A DNA stretch of 54,573 nucleotides from the NCBI GenBank assembly GCA_947165355.1, contig CAMUZZ010000004.1:1-54573 (forward strand), written 5' to 3'. The number at the start of each line of letters is the position of its first letter. Positions within the stretch are counted from its first letter, which is position 1. Source of the stretch: an uncultured Clostridium sp. GTDB lineage: Bacteria; Bacillota; Clostridia; TANB77; CAG-508. Made by a program: the position numbers and the translations under genes. Below the pieces are notes generated by a model. The model had not been told where the DNA came from. It worked only from the letters and a program-made list of their open reading frames with translations, and did not search any database. Of this stretch, positions 41,217 to 50,357 are shown in pieces.

Positions 41217-42401
41217 ATGAATAACACAAACGAAAGAAACAGGAAAAATATGAATCAAATACTTGTTATAGATGATGATACAGATTTTTCATATAAAGTA
41301 GGTCATAAAGCACGAAAAGCGAAAAAGCGAAAAGGATTTTTATCAAAACTAACAACATTTACATTTAAATCAGTAATTGTAACATCAATACTTGGTTTAT
41401 TTGTAATGTATGGACCAAATACATTTTTTAGAGATTGGTACATAACAACAGCAATGACTACAATGAATCACCAATATTTAGCAACCATGTTTTATAGCAT
41501 GGAAACAATTGATGAGGTAATGGATAGAAATAAAACTATTGAAGTTGACTCGGTTACAGACCCAACTTTAATAGCAACAAATATTACAGAAGAGCCAGAG
41601 GAAGAAATAGAATACGAGGATGAATTTGAAGAGGCTGTTTTAAGAAAAGATAAAGAGCATCCAGATTATAAAATTATTAAAATAAAAGATAATTCTTATA
41701 CCGGATATTTAGCAGTTGTATATGATCCATCTACAATACATACACTAGTAACAAACAACCTTAGCCAAGAAGGTCAATATTTAACTGATATGGCAGAAGA
41801 AGCTGGAGCAACAATAGCAATAAACGGAGGTGTATTTACTGGTTTATCTACCTCATCTGAAGAATTAAAAGCTCAAGAAATTGCTTATGGTGGAAATGGA
41901 GGACAACCTCAAGGTCTTACAATTTGTAACGGTGAAGTGGTAACAGATACACCATACGGAGGAGCTGGTGGTGTAATTGGGTTTACAGAAGAAAACAAGC
42001 TTGTATGTGGACGTATGTCGGCAAATGAAGCAGAATCACTTGGTGTTAGAGATTGCGTTACATGCGGACCATTTTTAATAATTAACGGGAAAGCCTCAAC
42101 AACAGTTGGTAATGGAGGATGGGGAATAGCCCCAAGAACAGCAATTGGTCAAAGACAAGATGGAATAGTATTAATGCTTTCTATAGATGGAAGAAGAGCA
42201 ACAATGCCAGGTGCAACGATGGCAGACTTAATAAAAATAATGCAGCAATACGGAGCTTACAATGCATCAGCATTAGATGGTGGAACATCAACTGCAATGG
42301 TTGAAAATGGAAATCTTGTAAATGATCCTATAGACAGTACAGGAGCACATGCTACAAGGCCAATAGCTACCGGATTTGGTGCAATATTTAATAAAAATTA
42401 A
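41217..42401 (+). CDS. membrane-anchored phosphodiester glycosidase (NAGPA-domain) protein
   Basis: A 394-aa protein with a basic cytoplasmic tail, one membrane span (about 51-67), an acidic linker (about 125-150) and a C-terminal NAGPA/exopolysaccharide domain. Seen: AINGGVFTG, the Gly-rich GGNGGQPQG, VTCGPFLIINGK, PRTAIGQRQDG and SALDGGTSTAMV, all typical of this family, which cleaves phosphodiester-linked sugars in cell-surface polymers. The ATG is 15 bp after AAGGAGG, longer than usual. It probably acts outside the membrane on wall glycopolymer or exopolysaccharide. Confidence 0.88.
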   Translation: MNNTNERNRKNMNQILVIDDDTDFSYKVGHKARKAKKRKGFLSKLTTFTFKSVIVTSILGLFVMYGPNTFFRDWYITTAMTTMNHQYLATMFYSMETIDEVMDRNKTIEVDSVTDPTLIATNITEEPEEEIEYEDEFEEAVLRKDKEHPDYKIIKIKDNSYTGYLAVVYDPSTIHTLVTNNLSQEGQYLTDMAEEAGATIAINGGVFTGLSTSSEELKAQEIAYGGNGGQPQGLTICNGEVVTDTPYGGAGGVIGFTEENKLVCGRMSANEAESLGVRDCVTCGPFLIINGKASTTVGNGGWGIAPRTAIGQRQDGIVLMLSIDGRRATMPGATMADLIKIMQQYGAYNASALDGGTSTAMVENGNLVNDPIDSTGAHATRPIATGFGAIFNKN

Positions 42402-42431
42402 ATATAAACAAAAGAGCAAAGGAGAGTTCTT

Positions 42432-44045
42432 ATGAAAGATACAACAGATACTAAAAAAATAAAAATTTCATTACCAATGCTGATAACTATTATATTGTTA
42501 GTAGTATCAGTTCTTGCAATTTCAATTTATGCTTTAGCAAGATACGTATTCTTTACAGGAGGTAGTACAAGTGCACAAGTTGCATATTGGCATGTAGAGC
42601 TTGAAGATGGTATTGTTCAAACCTCAAATGTAATTGATTTTCCAATGACCAGAACAGACACAAACACAACCGTTTCAACCAATATGATTGCACCTGGAAC
42701 ATTTGGTACAATACCAATTACAATTGACTCAACAGGCACAGAAGTACATGCTAAATGCGATTTAACTTTTGTAATTCAAAATTGCCCAACTAATATGAAA
42801 TTTTATAAGGATGCAAGAAAAAGAAGAAGAGATGTTATTGAAGTAACTAGAACAGAAGAAAATGGCGTAAAAATTGGAACAATAAACATAACAAAATATA
42901 TAGATAAAGCAGATCACGGAGAGCACACATACACATTATATTGGGATTGGCCATACCAAACAACAGAGCAAAATGGTTTGGTAGAAAGTGACCTAATTGA
43001 TACCTCAGATATGAATAAACAAGTTTCTACAACTGTTTCATTACTAGGCACACAAGTACTACAAATTGAAGAAGATCCAAGCGAAGTTCCAGTAACACAT
43101 ATGTATGCTATTTTATTTAGTGATGGAACACTAGAGCTAAGTAGCCAGCCATACGAAAATTATTCTAATGATGACACATACTATGGAGATGTATACAATT
43201 GGACTAGCGGTCATGCTCCATGGAACGCACAAAGATATAGCATAAAAAGTTTTCGTGTAAAAGATAGAGTACAACCGCAAACAGTAGCATTTATGTTTTG
43301 GGATTGTACATATCTTACTAACGTAGATTTAGATGGTTTAGATATAGGTAATGTAACAAGCATGAGTTATATGTTTTATAACTGTACTAGATTAACAAGT
43401 GTAGACGTAAGCGACCTAGATACAAGTAACGTTACAGATATGAGCTGTTTATTTTACTCTAGTGGAATTACATCTGCAGATTTAAGAAATTTTGATACAA
43501 GAAAAGTAGTTAACACAGAGTATATGTTCTGTTATTGTACAAGTTTAACAAGCGTAAACTTAACTGGTTTAGATTTTAGTAGAAACCAAAATGCTTATCA
43601 AATGTTTAATGTATGTTCAAATTTGGTTAATTTAAATTTAAGTAATGTTAACTTTAGTAATGTTACTGATATGAGATATATGCTTGCTTCATGTGCTAGA
43701 TTATCTAATTTAGACTTAACTAATTTTAGAGTTTCTAGCGTAACTACTACATCATATATGTTTGATGGATGTTCAAGTTTAACAACATTGGATATGAGCT
43801 CTTTTAGTACATCTAATCTATCTACTACAGAATATATGTTCAGAAATTGCAGTAATTTAACAACAATATACGTAAGTTCAAATTTTGTAAACACAAATAT
43901 ATCTAATGGATACGATATGTTCAGAAATTGCTATAATTTGGTAGGAGGAAATGGAACTGCTTATTCATTCTATAATTTAAACCAGGGATATGCAGTAATT
44001 GATACCGCTCAAACACCAGGTTACTTTACTGAAAAAACAACATAA
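42432..44045 (+). CDS. surface protein: TasA-like N-terminal domain fused to BspA-type (DUF285) leucine-rich repeats
   Basis: A 537-aa protein with an N-terminal membrane span (about 14-35) ending LARYVFFTGGSTSAQ, then a beta-sandwich-like region (APGTFGTIPITIDSTGTEVHAKCDLTF) resembling SipW-dependent TasA/camelysin proteins. From about residue 280 there are about ten 23-24-residue repeats of the type LTSVDVSDLDTSNVTDMSYMF with regular Cys, as in BspA/DUF285 adhesins. There is no C-terminal anchor. The start follows AAAGGAGAG. The fusion suggests a surface fibre or adhesin component. Confidence 0.8.
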   Translation: MKDTTDTKKIKISLPMLITIILLVVSVLAISIYALARYVFFTGGSTSAQVAYWHVELEDGIVQTSNVIDFPMTRTDTNTTVSTNMIAPGTFGTIPITIDSTGTEVHAKCDLTFVIQNCPTNMKFYKDARKRRRDVIEVTRTEENGVKIGTINITKYIDKADHGEHTYTLYWDWPYQTTEQNGLVESDLIDTSDMNKQVSTTVSLLGTQVLQIEEDPSEVPVTHMYAILFSDGTLELSSQPYENYSNDDTYYGDVYNWTSGHAPWNAQRYSIKSFRVKDRVQPQTVAFMFWDCTYLTNVDLDGLDIGNVTSMSYMFYNCTRLTSVDVSDLDTSNVTDMSCLFYSSGITSADLRNFDTRKVVNTEYMFCYCTSLTSVNLTGLDFSRNQNAYQMFNVCSNLVNLNLSNVNFSNVTDMRYMLASCARLSNLDLTNFRVSSVTTTSYMFDGCSSLTTLDMSSFSTSNLSTTEYMFRNCSNLTTIYVSSNFVNTNISNGYDMFRNCYNLVGGNGTAYSFYNLNQGYAVIDTAQTPGYFTEKTT

Positions 44046-44089
44046 CGAAAGCATAGTTTAGAATAAAAACATAAGAAAAGGAGAAATAA

Positions 44090-46279
44090 ATGAAAAGAAA
44101 AATTTTAAGTTTTATTTTAATTTTTACAGTTATTGTTGCTATTGTAAACATAGCACATGCAGAAGGTGAAAAAGGTGATTTAAGTTTCAGCTCTAGTGAA
44201 CCAACATACAGTACAACCACAGATAGTTGGGATATAACGAGAGGTACTTATACAGTTAGCGGTACAGCCAAACAAAATGAATTTATACGTATTAATGGAA
44301 ATGCTACATTAACACTTAACAACTGTACTATTGAAAAAAATAGTGAGTTAAACAAAAGAGCACCTGCTATTAGCATTGAAAGTGGAAATGTTAATATAGT
44401 GCTAAATGGTACAAATACTTTAAAAGGTGATATAGGATATGCAGGTATATATGTAGCAGAAGGTGCTAGCTTAACTATATCTGGAAGCGGTACATTAAAC
44501 GTAACTGGTGGTGATGGAAGTGATTGGTTCGATCTTCCAGATAATATGCAAATACCATCAGATGCTAAAGGATACTGTGGAGGCGGAGCTGGTATTGGTG
44601 GAAATACGGTTTTTATTCGTAGTGCTAGCAGCGAAAGAGCATGGGTAGATGGAACAACACCAAGTTTTGGAAACATAACAATAGAAAGTGGTAATATTAC
44701 AGCTAAAGGTGGTACATCAATGAGCTTAAACTGTGCTGGAGGTGCAGGAATTGGCTCAGGTGGTGGACCTGCTACAGAATCAGATAATGTTAGTTTAAAT
44801 GGTGAAATAACTATTAATGGCGGAACAATAAATGCAACAGGTGGAGATCAAAACGAAACCTCACTATCACTAGGTGGTTCTGGTATTGGATCTGGTGGTG
44901 TAGCATTAAACATGCTAGTATACAAAGGAAATAATTTAGCAGTTAATATACATGGTGGAAGCATAACAGCTACTGGTAAAGGTGATGGAGCCGGAATTGG
45001 TGGCGGAAACAATATGGATAGTGGTATTATAACTATAGATGGAGGAACAATAACTGCAAACGGCGGTTACGAAGTATATACGGGATCTCAAAGCGGATTT
45101 TCTGGTGGAGCCGGAATTGGTGGAGGAGACCAAGCTGGTGTTCAATCTATTGCAATTTCCGGTGGAACAATAGTAGCAAAAGCTTATGGTGCAGGTGCCG
45201 GAATTGGTGCTGGAAGTGATGGTTTTGTTGGAATACCTAATAGTGATAATACAGAGGCTATATATGGAGAAATAACAATAAGCGGCAATGCAGACGTTAC
45301 GGCAATTGGTGGAGACTTTTTTTCAAATGCAATGGGCGCATGGTTTGGTGGAGCCGGAATTGGTTCAGGAGTTTCATACAACGAAGACAACGGATGTGGT
45401 ACAATTTCAATTACCGAAAATGCAAAGGTTCGTGCTTATGCAGGAGCATGCTCACAAGCTATAGGAGTTGGTGCTTACTATGGAGGTGATGCTCCAAACA
45501 AATTTATAGTTGGTGATAAAACAATAGATGTATGGATGTTTAATAAAGACGTTGAGCAAGGTGCTTTCTGGGGACAAAACGAAGCAGGAACAGCCGTTAC
45601 AGCCGATTATTCAACAAGTGGCGCTGTTGCAGTTTGGTACACTATTGATGATGAAGACGATTTTCCAGCAGAAGGAACTGAAACAGACGCAGCAGTTGAT
45701 TCAGAAACAGAAACATACAAATGGAAATATAGTGGAAATAAAATACAAGTATTAAAAGATGGAGAAGTTGCAAGCGAAGAGGAAGCAATGTCTGGATATA
45801 CATTTAAAAACTGGGCTACATTTGTTACAGAGCCACAAATAACAATTTCATATGAATTTATAGGAGACGATATACCAGACGACCTACAATTTGAAACTAC
45901 AGATACAATAGATAAAGGAACAGAATATACTCCCAAAACTATAGATAACCTTCCAGAAGGGTATAGTTTTGATGGATGGTACACAGATGAAGCATGTACA
46001 CAAAAATTTGTAAATGGAACAGCAGTAAACGAAAACATAAGCTTATATGGTAAATTAACAAAAAATAAAAGCAGCGATGACGAAGAAGAAGGGGAAGATA
46101 CACCTGAAGAAGATAAGCAAGACGAAAAAGAAGAAGACAAAGAAAAATCTGAAGACAGCAGTAAAGCAGTAACAACAGGTGATAAAATACTAAAATATGT
46201 AACAATATTTACAGCAATGACTTTAATACTATTTATAGTAAATAAAAAAAGATATGTAAGAAGAAAACACAGTAAATAA
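44090..46279 (+). CDS. large surface protein: signal peptide, Gly-rich beta-helix, InlB-type repeat, C-terminal wall anchor
   Basis: A 729-aa secreted protein. Residues 1-25 are a signal peptide (cleavage after AHA). Residues about 30-480 are a beta-helix-like domain with repeated GGAGIGGG/GSGIGSGG loops and TINGGTI strands. One InlB-type repeat (FDGWYTDEACTQKFVNGT) lies near 640, followed by an acidic Glu/Asp/Lys linker, then TTGDK, a hydrophobic span (LKYVTIFTAMTLILFIV) and a basic tail KKRYVRRKHSK. This is a sortase-type layout with TTGD in place of LPxTG. The start follows AAAGGAG. Confidence 0.85.
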   Translation: MKRKILSFILIFTVIVAIVNIAHAEGEKGDLSFSSSEPTYSTTTDSWDITRGTYTVSGTAKQNEFIRINGNATLTLNNCTIEKNSELNKRAPAISIESGNVNIVLNGTNTLKGDIGYAGIYVAEGASLTISGSGTLNVTGGDGSDWFDLPDNMQIPSDAKGYCGGGAGIGGNTVFIRSASSERAWVDGTTPSFGNITIESGNITAKGGTSMSLNCAGGAGIGSGGGPATESDNVSLNGEITINGGTINATGGDQNETSLSLGGSGIGSGGVALNMLVYKGNNLAVNIHGGSITATGKGDGAGIGGGNNMDSGIITIDGGTITANGGYEVYTGSQSGFSGGAGIGGGDQAGVQSIAISGGTIVAKAYGAGAGIGAGSDGFVGIPNSDNTEAIYGEITISGNADVTAIGGDFFSNAMGAWFGGAGIGSGVSYNEDNGCGTISITENAKVRAYAGACSQAIGVGAYYGGDAPNKFIVGDKTIDVWMFNKDVEQGAFWGQNEAGTAVTADYSTSGAVAVWYTIDDEDDFPAEGTETDAAVDSETETYKWKYSGNKIQVLKDGEVASEEEAMSGYTFKNWATFVTEPQITISYEFIGDDIPDDLQFETTDTIDKGTEYTPKTIDNLPEGYSFDGWYTDEACTQKFVNGTAVNENISLYGKLTKNKSSDDEEEGEDTPEEDKQDEKEEDKEKSEDSSKAVTTGDKILKYVTIFTAMTLILFIVNKKRYVRRKHSK

Positions 46280-46325
46280 GAGATTAGAAACGAAGTAAAA
46301 CCAATACAGTAGACATTAAAAAATA

Positions 46326-46360
46326 TGAGACTACATTAATCTGTAGTCTCACATTCTTTA
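46326..46360 (+). terminator. hairpin after the envelope gene group
   Basis: TGAGACTACA (46326-46335) pairs perfectly with TGTAGTCTCA (46342-46351). The following T-run is weak (CATTCTTTA). Confidence 0.65.
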
Positions 46361-46455
46361 TACATATACTGCAATTTAATTCAACAATTTTATTGCATTA
46401 AAAATAAAAGTTTTATAAAATAAATCTATAAATAATGAAAAGGTCGTGATTACAG

Positions 46456-47448
46456 ATGAAAAAAGTTTATATAAACATTGAAGACAATCCAGATTTTCTT
46501 AATGCTTTTCTAGATTATACGGCTACAATTCTTAATAAATCGCAAAATACTGTAAAAGAATACAATTACGATATTAATACTTTTTTAAGATATATAAAGT
46601 ATCATTTTAAAATGACAGACGAAAAAGATATTAAGCAAATTAGCATTAAAGATATGACACTTGATACCATTGAAAAAATAACACTTGATGACATACATAG
46701 TTTCTTATTTTATTTAACTTCCACATACGATAGTAAGGCTGCTACAAGGGCAAGAAAAGCATCAAGTATTAGAGTTTTCTTTAATTATTTATGTAACAAA
46801 TCTGGAAAAATTAAGAACAATCCTGCACAGAATTTAGAAAATCCAAAACAAGATAGAAGAATTCCTAAGTATTTATCGTTAGAAGATAGCCAAAAACTTC
46901 TTGTTGCAGTTGATGATGAAAACGATAGAAATAAAGAGCGCGATTATGCAATTATAACATTATTCTTAAATTGTGGCATGCGTTTATCTGAACTAGTTGG
47001 AATTAATATAAAAGATATAGATTTTAGTGAGCAGAAGCTTAATGTTATTGGTAAAGGAAACAAAGAGCGTGCAATATACCTAAATAATGCATGTATGAGT
47101 GCAATAAATAATTACCTCAAAATAAGACCTCACGATAAAGTAGATTTTGATTCTAAAGATGCACTATTTTTAAGCGAAAGAAAAACTCGTATTAGCAATA
47201 GAGCAGTACAATACATTGTTAAACAAGAATTAAAAAAAGCAGGTCTTGATACAAATAAATACTCTGTTCATAAACTAAGGCATACAGCAGCTACTCTAAT
47301 GTATAAATATGGAGACGTAGATATAAGAGCACTTCAAGAATTGCTAGGACACGAGAGCATATCAACAACCGAAATATATACTCACGTTGATAATACCCAA
47401 ATTAGAAATGCAGTAGAAAGTAATCCTCTTGCAAATATTAAAACTTAA
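46456..47448 (+). CDS. tyrosine recombinase, XerC/XerD-like
   Basis: A 330-aa site-specific recombinase. Catalytic residues are all present: Arg176 (CGMRLSEL), Lys203 region (GKGNKE), His272 and Arg275 (HKLRHTAA), His299 (LLGHES) and Tyr308 (TEIYTHV). The N-terminal SAM-like domain has an insert of about 25 residues relative to Xer proteins of 300 aa. The ATG lies 12 bp after AAGGTCGTG, a modest ribosome site. It may be the chromosomal dimer-resolving recombinase or a mobile-element integrase; no dif-like site was identified nearby. Confidence 0.9.
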   Translation: MKKVYINIEDNPDFLNAFLDYTATILNKSQNTVKEYNYDINTFLRYIKYHFKMTDEKDIKQISIKDMTLDTIEKITLDDIHSFLFYLTSTYDSKAATRARKASSIRVFFNYLCNKSGKIKNNPAQNLENPKQDRRIPKYLSLEDSQKLLVAVDDENDRNKERDYAIITLFLNCGMRLSELVGINIKDIDFSEQKLNVIGKGNKERAIYLNNACMSAINNYLKIRPHDKVDFDSKDALFLSERKTRISNRAVQYIVKQELKKAGLDTNKYSVHKLRHTAATLMYKYGDVDIRALQELLGHESISTTEIYTHVDNTQIRNAVESNPLANIKT

Positions 47449-47492
47449 ATTTTGGGAACAGATCAAAACATTCGAGTAGACATAAATAAATA
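47449..47492 (+). repeat. diverged stop-codon-associated repeat after the tyrosine recombinase
   Basis: It starts on the base after the TAA: ATTTTGGGAACAGATCAAAA, then TAGACATAAATAAATA. The first and last parts match the 33135 copy, while the middle has diverged. Confidence 0.6.
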
Positions 47493-47535
47493 TCTTTATA
47501 AGATTAAACCAATTAAAAATAAAGGAGGAACAAAT

Positions 47536-48075
47536 ATGAAGCCATACAGTTACGATATTTACAGATACTATGGTCAGTACAAAGAAACCGCTTCTCAAAA
47601 ACGCCTAAGACCAAAAGGACTAGACTACATAATTTTATTTAGAAAGGCACAAAATGCAAAAAGTAAAATTGCCAAATCGTATTACGAATCTAAACTAAGA
47701 AAGTTATCTAAAAAAACATTTATACAAATATCACCAGAAACCAAAATAGGTAAAGGATTTTACATTGGTCATGAAGGAATAGTAATAATAAATAAAAAAG
47801 CAGTACTTGGTAATAATGTAAACATTGCAACAGGTGTAACGATAGGGCAAGAAAACAGAGGAAAGAGAAAAGGATACCCAACAATAGGTAATAATGTATG
47901 GATTGGAACAAATGCTGTAATTGTTGGTAATATTAATATTGGAAACGATGTATTAATTGCACCATTAAGCTATGTTAATTTTGATGTTCCAGATCACTCA
48001 ATTGTAATTGGAAATCCAGCAAAAATAATAGAGCGTGAAAACGCCGTAGATCATTACGTTGACAATAGAGTTTAA
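47536..48075 (+). CDS. left-handed beta-helix acetyltransferase (serine O-acetyltransferase-like)
   Basis: A 179-aa hexapeptide-repeat protein. Hexad repeats are seen from about residue 68 (ISPETKIGKGFYIGHEGIVI, then NVNIATGVTIGQ and NVWIGTNAVIVGNINIGN), ending in SIVIGNPAKII. The order fits CysE-like or capsular-sugar acetyltransferases. The N-terminal 60 residues lack the usual CysE helical domain. ATG 47536 lies 6 bp after AAAGGAGG. Substrate unknown; a cell-surface sugar is plausible. Confidence 0.85.
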   Translation: MKPYSYDIYRYYGQYKETASQKRLRPKGLDYIILFRKAQNAKSKIAKSYYESKLRKLSKKTFIQISPETKIGKGFYIGHEGIVIINKKAVLGNNVNIATGVTIGQENRGKRKGYPTIGNNVWIGTNAVIVGNINIGNDVLIAPLSYVNFDVPDHSIVIGNPAKIIERENAVDHYVDNRV

Positions 48076-48192
48076 TAAAAAATAACTAGATAAAAAATAA
48101 TTTAGTGTATTTTTATTGTATATAAAAAAGCACTATGATATCATTTTAAAGAAGTTATTAATATTTAATAATAAAAAACAAAGGAGGAATTT

Positions 48193-49299
48193 ATGAAAGA
48201 ATCAACAAAGTTAATCCTAATAATAGTTACAGTAATAGTAGCAGGAGCTCTTATTGCTGGAGGATGCTTCTTCTTACCAAAGTTAATTGGTAACAAAGTA
48301 AGCGGAGGAAATACTATAACTGTTAAGGATGGAAAAGAAAAAATTAAAATAACACAAAGTAAAACAAAAACAATTGAGTACGAAAAATATGATAATGGTT
48401 TAGTATCATTTGACTATCCAAAGGGATGGAAGGTAGATGTTGGACCATTTGATTACATTCATTACTCATTTAAAGTATATGATCCAAGTAATCCAGATTA
48501 CATGCTATTATTTGTTCTAAAACAAGAAGGAGCATTAAAGAGCGAAAAAGCTAGACAAGTATATGCAAGTATGTACCCAGATTCTATGTTTGCAAAATTA
48601 ACTCCAATTGATCCTCAAACAACTGAAGGATACTATAATGCATGGAATGGTAACGCTAAATACAACAATACTGAAGCAGGCGTAGAATATTTCCCACAAC
48701 TAAACAATTTTACTGTAATTGAAAATATTGGAAAAGATATGGTTGGTGGAGATATACTTAGAGCTTCATATACAGATGCCAGCGGTAAAAAATGTCAAGG
48801 ATTATTTACTGCAGCTGTAAAAGATATAGGTTCATACTATATAAGTGAAAATATGTGGAATCCATTTGGAAACAAAGTCGATGTTGCTCCATTAAACACA
48901 TATAATATAATTATAATGAGTGCTCCAGACGAAGAATTTATTAATTGGCAATCTGCATTAGATCATTGTGTAGGAACAATTCAATTTAGTAGTACATTTA
49001 TAAATGGATTTAATCAGCAAGAAGATACTATATTAAAAACTGTTCAAGCTAACCAAAAAATATATGATCAAATATCAGATTCAATTATGTCTTCATGGGA
49101 AGCAAGAAACAACTCATACGATATAATAAGTCAAAAGCAAAGTGATGCTACTCTAGGATACGAAAGAGTTTACGATACAGAAACAGGAGATATATACAAA
49201 GCATATAACGGATTTACAGATGATTACAAAGGTGAAAGATACCAACCAATAACAGATGATATGTACACAAAAGCAACAGCAGGATATATTGAAAAATAA
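48193..49299 (+). CDS. membrane-anchored extracytoplasmic protein of unknown function
   Basis: A 368-aa protein with an N-terminal hydrophobic segment (about 7-30) that includes LIAGGCFF, a non-ideal lipobox, then a Lys/Thr-rich linker and a large domain beginning VSFDYPKGWKVD. That opening recalls PsbP-like extracytoplasmic domains, as in the 18234 protein. The C-terminal third is helical. The start follows AAAGGAGG. It is probably an envelope protein; whether membrane-anchored or a lipoprotein is unclear. Confidence 0.78.
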   Translation: MKESTKLILIIVTVIVAGALIAGGCFFLPKLIGNKVSGGNTITVKDGKEKIKITQSKTKTIEYEKYDNGLVSFDYPKGWKVDVGPFDYIHYSFKVYDPSNPDYMLLFVLKQEGALKSEKARQVYASMYPDSMFAKLTPIDPQTTEGYYNAWNGNAKYNNTEAGVEYFPQLNNFTVIENIGKDMVGGDILRASYTDASGKKCQGLFTAAVKDIGSYYISENMWNPFGNKVDVAPLNTYNIIIMSAPDEEFINWQSALDHCVGTIQFSSTFINGFNQQEDTILKTVQANQKIYDQISDSIMSSWEARNNSYDIISQKQSDATLGYERVYDTETGDIYKAYNGFTDDYKGERYQPITDDMYTKATAGYIEK

Positions 49300-49324
49300 T
49301 ATACCATATGTTATAATAATAAAT

Positions 49325-49359
49325 GTAGTAAATCAATTCGGTCATTCGCGTTTTACTAC
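49325..49359. repeat. short inverted repeat after the 48193 gene
   Basis: GTAGTAAA (49325-49332) and TTTACTAC (49352-49359) flank 19 nt containing ATTCGGTCATTCGCG. It may be an operator or a small hairpin. Confidence 0.45.
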
Positions 49360-49399
49360 CACATAAACAATAAAGTTTAAAGGAATAATGAAGAGCCTT

Positions 49400-49486
49400 A
49401 AGAATCTCCTCATGAATGACAAAAATATGTACACAAATTATTGTGGTTATTTTTGTATGTACATTCATGAAAGGGGGTTCTTTTTG
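49400..49486 (+). terminator. large terminator-like hairpin before the methyltransferase gene
   Basis: AAGAATCTCC plus TCATGAATG (49400-49418) pairs with CATTCATGA plus GGGGGTTCTT (49462-49482), allowing a 2-nt bulge and G-U pairs. An inner ACAAAAATA/TATTTTTGT stem extends it and TTTTTG follows. Confidence 0.7.
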
Positions 49487-49524
49487 TATATAATCACAAA
49501 AATTAAATGAAAGAAGGATTAAAA

Positions 49525-50286
49525 ATGAAAATAAATGAACATGAATACTACAACAAACTAGCAAATTGGTCTTTTGATGAAATTAACTACACAGAAGAGA
49601 ATTACACAAATTGGATATACGAAGATGAAATAAAAAAAAGTACGAACAAAAATTCGAAAATTCTAGATTTAGGCACAGCAGGTGGAGAAAAGTTATTAAA
49701 AATCTTTCCAGAATGTGCTGAAATATTAGGTACAGACTTTTCTGAGGAAATGGTAAAAACAGCAAACGAAAACCTAAAAAGAAGTGGAAGAGCAAACATC
49801 TCTTTCAAAGTAATGGACAATTTAAATATGACCACTCCAGGCGATTATTTTGATTTAGTAACAGCACGTCACACAATAATAGATGCCAAACAAATCTATC
49901 GCACATTAAAAAAAGGAGGGCATTTACTATTACGAGGAGTAGATAAGTTAGATTGTTGGAGTTTAAAAATAATGTTTGGAAGAGGTCAAGCATACAATGA
50001 TATAAAACCAATAAGCCAAATAGACTATGAAAACATTTTAAAAGCTGGTTTCAAAGATGTGGAACTAATTCCGCTTCATGTAATAGAATATTACAAAACA
50101 AAAGAAGATCTATTAGCTCTACTAATAAAAGCACCAATACTTGACGATATTTCAGAAGAAACAACTAATAGTTATAAAAGAATAGCGATAGAGCAAGAGA
50201 TTTTTGATAAATATGTTCAAGAAAACACAACAGAAAAAGGAATAAAATTAATAAGAAGATACTATGGAATAGTAGCCAAAAAGTAA
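49525..50286 (+). CDS. SAM-dependent class I methyltransferase
   Basis: A 253-aa methyltransferase with motif I ILDLGTAGGEKLL (about 46-58), an acidic ILGTDFSEEM after it (motif II), DLVTARHTI as motif IV, and LKKGGHLLLRG. It resembles the group of small-molecule methyltransferases next to GNAT and AlkD genes. ATG 49525 follows AAGAAGGAT. Substrate unknown. It is followed by alkD after 71 bp. Confidence 0.85.
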   Translation: MKINEHEYYNKLANWSFDEINYTEENYTNWIYEDEIKKSTNKNSKILDLGTAGGEKLLKIFPECAEILGTDFSEEMVKTANENLKRSGRANISFKVMDNLNMTTPGDYFDLVTARHTIIDAKQIYRTLKKGGHLLLRGVDKLDCWSLKIMFGRGQAYNDIKPISQIDYENILKAGFKDVELIPLHVIEYYKTKEDLLALLIKAPILDDISEETTNSYKRIAIEQEIFDKYVQENTTEKGIKLIRRYYGIVAKK

Positions 50287-50357
50287 TTTTAAATATCGTA
50301 TTGCATTAAAAGAAAGTTTAATATAGAATTGTTGTGAAAGAGGGGCGGAGCAACTGT

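Noticed and set aside
42119..42304. Second reading frame inside the NAGPA-domain gene
   Set aside because: It has no ribosome site and lies in the strongly conserved catalytic domain of the main gene; treated as a shadow frame.
1318..47448. Prophage region from rusA plus the tyrosine recombinase
   Set aside because: They are 45 kb apart with housekeeping genes between and no capsid, terminase, portal or lysis genes.
1288..47492. CRISPR-like array from the GGGGACGGAGC repeats
   Set aside because: The copies are kilobases apart, at gene ends, with no regular spacing or cas genes.
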